Below, piece by piece: positions 19,312 to 28,082 of a DNA stretch of 64,000 nucleotides (within the stretch, counting starts at the first letter, position 1; each line of letters begins with the position of its first letter). The translations under genes were made by a program, and so were the position numbers. The notes beneath the pieces are model-generated. The model searched no databases, was not told the origin of the DNA, and worked only from the letters and a program-made list of their open reading frames with translations. The DNA lies in assembly GCA_014238125.1 (NCBI GenBank), contig JABABS010000011.1:1-64000 (forward strand), written 5' to 3'. The stretch comes from Phycisphaerales bacterium (lineage in GTDB: Bacteria; Planctomycetota; Phycisphaerae; Phycisphaerales; SM1A02).

Positions 19312-19786
19312 CCTTTTGGTGGAGTTCTCTGAGGGAGTCTCGGATGTCAGCAGCTTCTTCGTATGCTTCTTGCGTTACCGCACGTTCAAGATCTGTGAGC
19401 AAACGACGAATTGCAATATGACGATCAACATCAGCGCTTGCTCTTTTAGGCGAGCGACCCACGTGTTGTGTTTGTTTTTCTTGGAGGTTCGCAATGATGG
19501 GTAGGAGTTGTTCTTTGAAAGTGATGTAGCATTCTGGGCATCCAAGCAGTGTTTTTTCCTTGTAGTGAGTGAGTGTCATGCCGCAGTCTGGACAAGTACT
19601 AACACTTGGTGTGAAACTAAAACCCATTTTTTCAGAAGCGAGTGTAATTGAAATGCCATTTGGACCAATGTCAATACCGACTTCCTTTGCGTGGTCTTCA
19701 CAAAGGCTCAGTGTTTTTGTTTCACCGTTAAGCACTCGCGTATCATGATAGATCGCAGGGCGATCACAATAGTCGCAGGTGGTCAT
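19292..19786 (-). CDS. mcsA: McsA-like zinc-finger/UVR-motif activator
   Basis: CDYCDRPAIYHD...CPDCGMTLTHYKEKTLLGCPECYITFKEQL...IRRLLTDLERAVTQEAYEEAADIRDSLREL: two Cys pairs plus UVR motif. Confidence 0.9.
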   Translation of the reverse strand: MTTCDYCDRPAIYHDTRVLNGETKTLSLCEDHAKEVGIDIGPNGISITLASEKMGFSFTPSVSTCPDCGMTLTHYKEKTLLGCPECYITFKEQLLPIIANLQEKQTQHVGRSPKRASADVDRHIAIRRLLTDLERAVTQEAYEEAADIRDSLRELHQKDDDHAV

Positions 19787-20625
19787 GATTGCACCGATTC
19801 GCTTAACGAATTATTCAACTCCGCAATCGCTGCACAAGATTTGATCAACTCATCCATCACATCAAGTCGCTGCATCGTACTTGCATCTGATGCCGCATTA
19901 GTTGGGTCTGGATGACATTCCAAGAAAAGTGCGGGTACGCCAGCAGCAGTAGCTGCGCGTGCTAGTAATGCGGCTCGGTCTGGTCTGCCTGCAGTTTGAT
20001 TTTTTCCCGCACCGGGAAGCTGTGTTGAATGAGTAACATCAAAACAAACAGGGGGACCAATGTCCATGAGGTCTCCAAGACCAATGAAATCATTGACAAG
20101 TCGGTTGTATCCAAAAAACGTGCCTCGCTCAGTGAGTATGACATCGGTGCAATTTGATTCTCGTAGTTTATGGACAACATGGTTCATTTCATCGGGGGAA
20201 ATGAATTGTCCTTTTTTAACATTAACAGCCTTTCCCGTTTCGGCGCAAGCAACGAGCAAATCAGTTTGTCTGCAAAGGAATGCTGGAACTTGCAGAATGT
20301 CTGCTACTTGAGCAACTCTTGATGCTTGCGAAAGTTCATGTACATCAGTAGTTACAGGAACGTGGAGCTCTTCTTTTACATGCTGAAGGATTTCGAGACC
20401 TTCTTCAATACCGGGTCCTCGATTGGAAAGTAAACTTGTACGGTTTGCTTTATCAAAACTACCTTTAAAAATAAAGCCAACGCCGGCATCAAGACAAATA
20501 GACTGCAGAGTCGATGCAATGAGCATTGCTTGTTCCTTGGATTCAAGGACACATGGGCCCGCAATGATAAGTAGGGGAGCATCACTTCCTACACCTACAC
20601 CGTTAATTGATGTGAACTTCGACAT
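19783..20625 (-). CDS. kdsA: 3-deoxy-8-phosphooctulonate synthase
   Basis: PLLIIAGPCVLESKEQAMLIA...FKGSFDKANRTSLLSNRGPGIEEGLEIL...PVTTDVHE...FDVTHSTQLPG: KdsA. Confidence 0.95.
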   Translation of the reverse strand: MSKFTSINGVGVGSDAPLLIIAGPCVLESKEQAMLIASTLQSICLDAGVGFIFKGSFDKANRTSLLSNRGPGIEEGLEILQHVKEELHVPVTTDVHELSQASRVAQVADILQVPAFLCRQTDLLVACAETGKAVNVKKGQFISPDEMNHVVHKLRESNCTDVILTERGTFFGYNRLVNDFIGLGDLMDIGPPVCFDVTHSTQLPGAGKNQTAGRPDRAALLARAATAAGVPALFLECHPDPTNAASDASTMQRLDVMDELIKSCAAIAELNNSLSESVQS

Positions 20626-20770
20626 GCGGTATAGCGTACCAAAGGATGGCGATAGTCCGATAGTTCACGCTAAAAAACTTCAATTTTTGTGTAATTACTG
20701 TACTCGGCTTTAGGATGAGATCAATAAACCCGATATTCAAAGATAGGGGATAACGATAGGAATTTAAGAT

Positions 20771-21562
20771 ATGACACACATGCCACGAGAACCCGAAGCC
20801 TTTAGTGAACAAGTTGTAAGAATCTTGCGTCGACATTTTTCAGATCGAGAAGTTCGACTTGCTGGTCCAATGGATATTTACCTAGACGGACGACATCTCG
20901 GCCTTGAAAATCTTTATCGTATGGTCCAAAGTGAGCCACATCGAGGTGTTGACATTGTTGAGGATTTTCTTGATCGTTTGCTCGAAGGTGATGAAATATC
21001 TCATATGCCTTTACCACTGTCGATGGCAAAGGGGCGAATTATGCCACGAATTCAACCTGAATCTATTTTTGACCAACTTGATAAAGAGCAGGTAGCATTT
21101 CAACCATTTGTAAATGAAACAGTGATTTTATATGTCATTGATCTTCCTCGAATGACAGTCAGCATTACTATTGAACAGATGATGCGTTGGGGTGTTACTG
21201 TTGACGAGTTAGATACTTTTGCAAGAGAAAACCTTGCGGCGTACCAGCCAAGTTTGAAAATCCAAGTCGTTGAATCACCCGGAGGTGGACGTGCTGCTAT
21301 TTTTAATATGCAAGATGGTTACGATGCTTCCCGTATTTTACTTTCATCGCTTTGGCGCCGTCTCGCTCCGGAGCTTAAAGGAAATTTCTACGTTGCTGCT
21401 CCAGCAAGAGACGTCTTCATGGCATTCTCTTGCAAGCCCGAACCGCTTGTAGAAAAATTACAGCAACGTGTAACGCAGGATTTCAAACGCCTTCCTTATC
21501 CAATTTCTACTGATCTATTCCTTGTGACACAAGATGGCGTTGCTGGCACTCGCGCTGCTTAG
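20771..21562 (+). CDS. Conserved hypothetical protein, DUF1444-like
   Basis: 263-aa ORF; no catalytic motif recognised; DUF1444-like N-terminal organisation suggested only weakly. Confidence 0.5.
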   Translation: MTHMPREPEAFSEQVVRILRRHFSDREVRLAGPMDIYLDGRHLGLENLYRMVQSEPHRGVDIVEDFLDRLLEGDEISHMPLPLSMAKGRIMPRIQPESIFDQLDKEQVAFQPFVNETVILYVIDLPRMTVSITIEQMMRWGVTVDELDTFARENLAAYQPSLKIQVVESPGGGRAAIFNMQDGYDASRILLSSLWRRLAPELKGNFYVAAPARDVFMAFSCKPEPLVEKLQQRVTQDFKRLPYPISTDLFLVTQDGVAGTRAA

Positions 21563-21681
21563 TAAATTTGCAATGGTATAAATCGTATCACTTAGAAATT
21601 TTTGCGACAAGCCATAGTAGTGCAATGCCAGCATAATAGGTATTGCCACGTAGGTGCCTCCCATATGCGTATACTGCACAT

Positions 21682-22266
21682 ATGTTGTTAATTGTCGATA
21701 ATTACGATTCGTTTACCTATAACTTAGTACAACGAATTGGTGAAATTGGTATAAAGCAGGGTTCTATTCCAACTATGAAAGTTATTCGTAACGACGAACT
21801 GACAGTTCAGGAGGTCAAAGATCTAAACCCAAGCCGGCTTCTTCTATCTCCTGGACCTTGTACGCCGCATCAGAGCGGTATCTGCCGTGATTTAGTCAAG
21901 GTATTCAGGGGTAAAATTCCAATCCTTGGGGTTTGCTTAGGACATCAAGCCATTGCAGATGTTTATGGAATGACAGTCGAGCAATATGCATCCCCAGTTC
22001 ATGGCAAAACCTCCAGAGTTATACATGACAATAAAGGAGTTTTTGCGGGATTACCACAACCTTTTGTAGCCACACGTTACCACTCACTCGTGATTGATTC
22101 AGAAACAATTACAGACGAATTTGTTCAAAGCGCTTGGACAGAAGATGGACTTTGCATGGGCATTCGTTGGATAGGGGAGGGCTCGCCATTAGAAGGCGTC
22201 CAATTTCATCCGGAAAGTTTTATGACACTAGCTGGACCCCAGCTTCTTGCTAATTTTCTTCGATAA
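21682..22266 (+). CDS. Glutamine amidotransferase, anthranilate/aminodeoxychorismate synthase component II
   Basis: MLLIVDNYDSFTYNLVQ...LLLSPGPCTPHQSGI...ILGVCLGHQAIADVYG...GVQFHPES: PabA/TrpG; the two roles cannot be separated by sequence alone. Confidence 0.93.
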   Translation: MLLIVDNYDSFTYNLVQRIGEIGIKQGSIPTMKVIRNDELTVQEVKDLNPSRLLLSPGPCTPHQSGICRDLVKVFRGKIPILGVCLGHQAIADVYGMTVEQYASPVHGKTSRVIHDNKGVFAGLPQPFVATRYHSLVIDSETITDEFVQSAWTEDGLCMGIRWIGEGSPLEGVQFHPESFMTLAGPQLLANFLR

Positions 22267-22930
22267 AAGTGATGCTGTCCAAGAAAGAATTCCATTCGTT
22301 TTGGTGTAAACTAATTGTTTCTGTGGGACCAAGTAGTTTAAGAAATATATTCCCTTCTTCGAATTCAATCAATGCGATGCGCATGGTGTAGTTGTACCTA
22401 TGCCACGAAGCTCCCATTCCCATATATTCCCCTGAAATTTCAACAACAGTTGTAGGAAGTCCTGCAACTATCGTTTCTGAGATAATCGCTCTCACAGGAC
22501 CACCCTCGTTGGAACGAAAATGTTTTTTCCACCGTTCGATGTTCTTACTCAAATCACCGCCTTCATTTTTGTCAAATTGTATTACCGACAATTCAGCGAC
22601 ATCATTTTCTGCAGCAGCTTCAAGTGTGTAGTTGGCAATTCTCATATTTGATTTTGGTGTAGTCCATATCCAAGTAGTAGGTCTTGGAGACTTAAACTTG
22701 CTAAAAATAATCCAACGCGAATCAATTTCGAATCGAGGTTGATATTTGGCCTCATGGTCAATTTTTTCTCGTTGTTTATCTAAAAATGAAGAGTTTGAAC
22801 TGGCTAACTCCACAGGCAACTCAGGTTCAGAAGTTGGTGAAGAAACAGCGTTTTTTTCTGAAGAGTTCTCGCAGCCAATAATAAAAGGACTCAAGAGAAT
22901 AAATAGGATAAAAGTTTCTTTACGTGCCAT
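22250..22930 (-). CDS. Putative lipoprotein of unknown function
   Basis: Signal peptide with lipobox (FILLSPFIIGCENSS) from internal Met; no family recognised. Confidence 0.65.
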   Translation of the reverse strand: MARKETFILFILLSPFIIGCENSSEKNAVSSPTSEPELPVELASSNSSFLDKQREKIDHEAKYQPRFEIDSRWIIFSKFKSPRPTTWIWTTPKSNMRIANYTLEAAAENDVAELSVIQFDKNEGGDLSKNIERWKKHFRSNEGGPVRAIISETIVAGLPTTVVEISGEYMGMGASWHRYNYTMRIALIEFEEGNIFLKLLGPTETISLHQNEWNSFLDSITFIEEN

Positions 22931-22996
22931 AGCGTTAACGTTAACCTTCTGAGAGGATACGCACAGAGTAACATTCGGCTTCATTTAAGGGTCAAC

Positions 22997-24481
22997 GTGA
23001 GTAGAACCATCCATTTACATTCAGGAATTATCATTCTCGACCCTTCAGACGAGATATTTGCTTCATCTATTACCTTTTGTGATGGAGCCGTTTCTGCGAT
23101 AAATCAAGGTGCTCCCGAAGGTGCACTCAGTATTGACTTATGTGGTCAAACACTTGCTCCGGGTTTTATCGATTCTCACCTTCACCTCATGCTCGGAAGT
23201 AGTGGAAAAGGAGATGTTGATCTTTCTTGTTGTACTAATCAAATAGCTTTTCAACAATTACTACTACAGGGTTTGAATAAAGTAGAAGATGATCAGTGGC
23301 TTATTGCATCGGGTTGGTCTGAGGAAACGCTTGGAACTTCACCCACGCTTGAGTGGGTTGATTGTATTCAAAACCAACCTGTTCTTTGCTGGCGTACTGA
23401 TTTTCATGCAGCGATACTTAATACTGCAGCGTTGCAACTTCTTGATCTTCCTTCGATAAGGAATGTTGTAGGGGGGAACGATTGCATGCGTGGAATTGTT
23501 AAGGAGACAGCACTTTGGGAGCATGTTTCGCCTCGCATTCCTATTCCAAGCCCAACTCAAATTAGAAATCGTCTTAAAAAACTAGCTAAATCTTTACATG
23601 CTGATGGCATCACGCTAGTAGGCGCGATGGAAACTTTAGAAGATGTTGAAGGCTATTTGTTTCCTTTGAAAGAGTCGCTCCAAGTTCGAATGCGCATGAT
23701 GGTCTTTGACGAACCTACCAAAGAGAACATAATTCGATGCAATCAATTTACAGACGATCCGCTCCTGAGAGTTACTGGAATTAAAACATTTATTGATGGA
23801 ACGCTAGGTTCAAGAACGGCGAAGATGTATGTGCCTTATTGCGATGCCAATTCTTCAGGACTTTTTGTTTCACATGCATTGCATGACGATCTTGACGATT
23901 GGATTGAAGCAGTTGTCCAAGGCGGCTTTGCGCCTGTTGTTCATGCAATTGGCGATGAAGCTGTTGGGCTTTCATTGAAATTGCTTCATCGCATATCTTC
24001 TCAATGTATTGCAAGAATTGAACACGCGCAATTTATCGATGAAAGAGATTCAAAATTTCTTCCTGGGCAATGGTTTGGTGTGCAACCTTTGCATAAGGAG
24101 TCAGACGATGCAATTGCAGTACAGGCAGTAGGCCCTAAAAGAGCAAGACGACTTCATGATTGGAGAGCGATGCTTGATGCTGGAGCGAATCTTAGTTTTG
24201 GTTCTGATTGGCCAATTGCACCCCATCAACCAATCGACGCGATGTCAATTGCCATTAAGAGTGGACTATCTTCAAAAGAAGCGCTGGTGGCAACAACAGT
24301 CGATGCAGCTAAATCTCTCCGTGAACCAAAGGCAGGGATTTTGCGTATTGGTTCATTTGCAGATGCAACTGTACTTAGCTGTAACCCTTTTGAATGCGAT
24401 TGGGATGTTGAAACACCAAGGGTTACGATGACCATTGTTGGGGGCGTGATACAATTTAACGAGGAGCAAACAAATGCATAA
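22997..24481 (+). CDS. YtcJ-like metal-dependent amidohydrolase
   Basis: QTLAPGFIDSHLHLMLG...GIKTFIDGTLGSRTAKMYVPY...VVHAIGDEAV...NLSFGSDWPIAPHQPIDAM. Confidence 0.87.
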   Translation: MSRTIHLHSGIIILDPSDEIFASSITFCDGAVSAINQGAPEGALSIDLCGQTLAPGFIDSHLHLMLGSSGKGDVDLSCCTNQIAFQQLLLQGLNKVEDDQWLIASGWSEETLGTSPTLEWVDCIQNQPVLCWRTDFHAAILNTAALQLLDLPSIRNVVGGNDCMRGIVKETALWEHVSPRIPIPSPTQIRNRLKKLAKSLHADGITLVGAMETLEDVEGYLFPLKESLQVRMRMMVFDEPTKENIIRCNQFTDDPLLRVTGIKTFIDGTLGSRTAKMYVPYCDANSSGLFVSHALHDDLDDWIEAVVQGGFAPVVHAIGDEAVGLSLKLLHRISSQCIARIEHAQFIDERDSKFLPGQWFGVQPLHKESDDAIAVQAVGPKRARRLHDWRAMLDAGANLSFGSDWPIAPHQPIDAMSIAIKSGLSSKEALVATTVDAAKSLREPKAGILRIGSFADATVLSCNPFECDWDVETPRVTMTIVGGVIQFNEEQTNA

Positions 24482-24947
24482 TCAACTCACACATATCGAC
24501 GATAAAGGACAAGCTTCAATGGTCGATGTTTCTGCAAAACCGTTGGTTAAAAGGACAGCAATAGCAACTGGTTTTTTTATTGCAAAAAAGGAAACCCTTG
24601 ATGCTGTGATGAACGGCAATCTTCCAAAGGGTGAAGCCATTGCAGTGGCTAGAATTGCAGGAATACAGGCTGCGAAAAGTTGCGGATCTCTCATCCCAAT
24701 GTGTCACCCATTGCCCATTGAATTTGTAGGAGTTTGCTTTGAGCGGAACTTGCCTGAGAAGTTACAAATCACAGCAACGGCAACAATTACTGCAAGAACC
24801 GGCATTGAAATGGAAGTGTTGACGGCTGTCTCAATTGCTGCCCTGACACTTTGGGATATGACTAAAGCTATTGACAAGGATTTACGTATCGAAGGTATTA
24901 CGCTTATCCAAAAAACGAAAGGCAGCGTTTCGTCAAGTATTACTTGA
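24474..24947 (+). CDS. moaC: Cyclic pyranopterin monophosphate synthase
   Basis: MVDVSAKPLVKRTAIATG...KGEAIAVARIAGIQAAKSCGSLIPMCHPLPIEFV...GIEMEVLTAVSIAALTLWDMTKAIDK. Confidence 0.96.
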   Translation: MHNQLTHIDDKGQASMVDVSAKPLVKRTAIATGFFIAKKETLDAVMNGNLPKGEAIAVARIAGIQAAKSCGSLIPMCHPLPIEFVGVCFERNLPEKLQITATATITARTGIEMEVLTAVSIAALTLWDMTKAIDKDLRIEGITLIQKTKGSVSSSIT

Positions 24948-25562
24948 CGAAATAACTGCTTCGATAAATTCGCAGATAAGCGACGGGTCTTTAATCCCCC
25001 GGCTAGATTCAATTCCACTGCTTACATCAACTGCTGCAGGATGAATTTTTGAAATCACATCACACACATTTTTTGGAGTTAAGCCACCAGCAATTATGAT
25101 TGGTTTGTTTAGTGTTTCTTTCATGGCAATTAATTCGCCTAGATCGAACATTTTGCCTAAGCCTCCAGATGAGCCATCAATAAGAATCGCTTCAATGTGC
25201 GTTGATTGGTCTAATGCAATTACTTCCTCTTTATTCCATTGCAACGCTTTAATAACGGGGCATGAAGATGAGGAGATTGTTTGAACATCTTCATCGCCGC
25301 AGAGCTGAAGCCACCCTGGCCAATTCGAAAAATCACCCAAGTCTCCATAATTTTTCAGCACAGCAACGGGTAAAATTTCTGGAGGTAATTGAAGTAACAG
25401 TCTTTCTGCGTATGAACGATCGATAAAACGAGGTGAGTCTTCTACAAAAACAAAGCCAATTGCATCTGCACCAGCTCCAACTGCAACGTCGATTTCCTCT
25501 TCTGTTTTTAATCCACAGATTTTTATCGTGGTATTTTTAGTATTCAAAAAAGAGTATGTCAT
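24933..25562 (-). CDS. trpF: Phosphoribosylanthranilate isomerase
   Basis: TIKICGLKTEEEIDVAVGAGADAIGFVFVEDSPRFI...IIAGGLTPKNV...AAVDVSSGIESSRGIKDP. Confidence 0.95.
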   Translation of the reverse strand: MTYSFLNTKNTTIKICGLKTEEEIDVAVGAGADAIGFVFVEDSPRFIDRSYAERLLLQLPPEILPVAVLKNYGDLGDFSNWPGWLQLCGDEDVQTISSSSCPVIKALQWNKEEVIALDQSTHIEAILIDGSSGGLGKMFDLGELIAMKETLNKPIIIAGGLTPKNVCDVISKIHPAAVDVSSGIESSRGIKDPSLICEFIEAVISSSNT

Positions 25563-26740
25563 GCATTAGCCATTTCGGTTCGGAGTTGATCTGCAAGGCG
25601 TTTGTGTTCCACAGAAAATTGTTTATAAAATTGATCGATAAGTTTTAGACTCTTTTTCGGATTGCTTAAATTTCGAGCATATTTAGCAGCGAGAAGTAGG
25701 GCGACATCGCTAGCATCATCTGGAAGAGGTCTCTGGTTGAGGTGTTGTTCGTACAATGTTGCCGCCTCTGTAACTTTTCGAGAACGGAGTAATGTATTTG
25801 CAACTTCAACACGTGTTTTCGGATCTAGCATTACGGGAGTGTTAGTAGTTAGAGTTAGCAAGTATTCATTTGCAGCAACTTGGTGTTGACCAGAAGCAAT
25901 TGATTGTGCAATTGAAGTTCTTGCTATTTGTGCAGGAGTGAGTGGTTTATGTACTTCTTTTTTAGGTGTATGCGATTCTGAAACTACAGTGCGGAATTGT
26001 CTACGTCGTTTTGCTTGAGTAATTACTCGAAATAGATCGTATTCACCACGAGGAATCACTCCAATGACAAGTAAAAGATAAACTACTCCCAATCCTGATG
26101 CATACCCGCCCAAGTGCACCACCCAAGCAGTAGCTCCACCATCAGCACCTGCAATACTACCAATCAAATTTAGAGCATCAAAAACAATTTGGAAGATGAC
26201 GAGTAAGAGACCGGGGACTTCGATGATAGTGATGAGAAAAAAGATGAAAAGTATACGAATTTTAGAGCGTGGAGCAATCGCTGCAAACGCTGCTGTAATT
26301 GCGCAGACGGAGCCACTTGCACCAACTACAGGGTTGTCATAGAAAATTAGATGTAAACCGCCACCGACTGCCCCGCATCCTAGAAAAAGAGCTAAAAAGC
26401 CAATATGTCCCAGACGATCTTCAACTACTTTTCCAAACGGAAGCAGAAAAATCATATTTCCAATGACATGCCACCAACTAGCATGCATAAATTGATAAGT
26501 AAAAAGAGACCAAAAATGAAAATGAGCATTTGAAAGTTCGCAAGAGTCCAAAATGGATTGAATTTCGTAGATTGTCCCACTTGCAGATATTTCTTCAGAA
26601 ACACGCCCCACAGACCAGGAAACAGCGAAAAGCAACATATTTATTCCGATGAGAAAATATGTCACCGAAGGATATTTGCGTAATTGCACATCTGTTCCAA
26701 TAGGAAGTAGCATTTTTTGTATTGTAGGCTTGGATTCCAT
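25559..26740 (-). CDS. Rhomboid-family intramembrane serine protease with C-terminal TPR-like region
   Basis: FTYQFMHASWWHVIGNMIFLLPFGKVVEDRLG...NPVVGASGSVCAITAAF...VVHLGGYASGLGVVYLL: rhomboid HxxxN, GASG and H motifs. Confidence 0.9.
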   Translation of the reverse strand: MESKPTIQKMLLPIGTDVQLRKYPSVTYFLIGINMLLFAVSWSVGRVSEEISASGTIYEIQSILDSCELSNAHFHFWSLFTYQFMHASWWHVIGNMIFLLPFGKVVEDRLGHIGFLALFLGCGAVGGGLHLIFYDNPVVGASGSVCAITAAFAAIAPRSKIRILFIFFLITIIEVPGLLLVIFQIVFDALNLIGSIAGADGGATAWVVHLGGYASGLGVVYLLLVIGVIPRGEYDLFRVITQAKRRRQFRTVVSESHTPKKEVHKPLTPAQIARTSIAQSIASGQHQVAANEYLLTLTTNTPVMLDPKTRVEVANTLLRSRKVTEAATLYEQHLNQRPLPDDASDVALLLAAKYARNLSNPKKSLKLIDQFYKQFSVEHKRLADQLRTEMANA

Positions 26741-26745
26741 GACAG

Positions 26746-26822
26746 GTTTTGCTAAAATAAGGTGTTCAATAAACGCAAAGATCTCAGGTGGTCTTTTTTA
26801 GGGTGCGTTTTGCTAAATTAGG
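26746..26822. repeat. Pair of ~16-nt direct repeats in the gltA/rhomboid intergenic region
   Basis: GTTTTGCTAAAATAAGG (26746-26762) and GTTTTGCTAAATTAGG (26807-26822), 61 bp apart, the second next to the gltA start. Confidence 0.6.
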
Positions 26823-26831
26823 AGTTTTAAA

Positions 26832-27980
26832 ATGAGTGCTGTAATGCAAGAAATGCAAACTGATATTGGTCTAGTCTCAACTGTTGTTGCAAGGTCTTCT
26901 CTTTCCTTTATTGATGGCGAAAAGGGAATTCTTGAATATGTAGGGTATGACATCGATGACCTTGCCCGCAGTAGTACTTTCGAAGAAACTACATTTTTGC
27001 TTTGGCAAAAGCGACTTCCAAGCCATAGCGAACTTGCTGATTTTACAACTCGCGTACAGAGCAATTACGATTTATCTGACGCGATGTGGGACATGATCGT
27101 ATCCTTGCCACGAGACGCAAGTCCGATGCATGCCTTACGGACCTTGATTTCCTCTTTGGCATTAGAAGATCCAAATGCAGATGATCCATCCGAAGAAGCA
27201 AATGAGCGAAAGTCTCTTGCAATGCTCGCAAAAATGCCTGCATTGATTGCTGGTTTTGATCGGCATCGCAAAGGTCTTGATCTTGTTCGACCTGATACTT
27301 CAACTTCTATCGCTGAAAGTTTCCTTTACATGCTCTCAGGAGAGAAGCCAACACAGCGAATGGTAAGAGCGATGGATATTTGCCTTATTCTGCATGCTGA
27401 TCATGGTTTTAACGCATCGACCTTTGCTTCGCTCGTCACGATCTCAACGCTAAGTGATATGTATTCCGCTATCACTACGGCAATTGGGACATTGAAAGGC
27501 CCGCTCCACGGTGGTGCTAACCAAGGTGTGATGATCATGTTGCAAGAAATTGACGGAATTGAAAATGCAGAAGAGTTTATTATGGGTAAATTGTCTCGAA
27601 AGGACAAGGTCATGGGCTTTGGACACAGAGTCTATAAGTCAGTTGATCCGCGTGCTACGTATCTCAAAACTTTTGCAGAAGGCATCGCACAAGACACTGG
27701 TAATATTGAACTTTTTAATATAAGTAAACGCATCGAAGAAATCATGGATCGGGAAGTTGGAGCGAAAGGCATTTATCCAAATGTTGATTTCTACTCCGCC
27801 ACAACGTATTTTTCGCTCGGTCTTGATCTTGATCTCTTTACACCACTTTTTGCGATGAGTCGAGTTTCAGGTTGGACAGCTCATTGCCTTGAATACTTGC
27901 AAGACAATCGCCTGATTCGCCCACGATGTGATTATGTTGGACCTCATGAACAAGTATATGTGGATATTTCCCAGCGTTAA
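26832..27980 (+). CDS. gltA: Citrate synthase
   Basis: GVEYVGYD-like start (GILEYVGYDIDDLA), LHADHGFNASTFASLV, GPLHGGANQGVMIML, MGFGHRVYKSVDPRA, YPNVDFYSA. Confidence 0.94.
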   Translation: MSAVMQEMQTDIGLVSTVVARSSLSFIDGEKGILEYVGYDIDDLARSSTFEETTFLLWQKRLPSHSELADFTTRVQSNYDLSDAMWDMIVSLPRDASPMHALRTLISSLALEDPNADDPSEEANERKSLAMLAKMPALIAGFDRHRKGLDLVRPDTSTSIAESFLYMLSGEKPTQRMVRAMDICLILHADHGFNASTFASLVTISTLSDMYSAITTAIGTLKGPLHGGANQGVMIMLQEIDGIENAEEFIMGKLSRKDKVMGFGHRVYKSVDPRATYLKTFAEGIAQDTGNIELFNISKRIEEIMDREVGAKGIYPNVDFYSATTYFSLGLDLDLFTPLFAMSRVSGWTAHCLEYLQDNRLIRPRCDYVGPHEQVYVDISQR

Positions 27981-28082
27981 CTCCAATTTCAGGTGTTCCA
28001 CCGGAATATTTTGCAGCGAGAAATTTTCTTAGTGCAAAGCATGTGTTAGTGATTTATGAAGGAAGGAATAAATCACTGGCTG

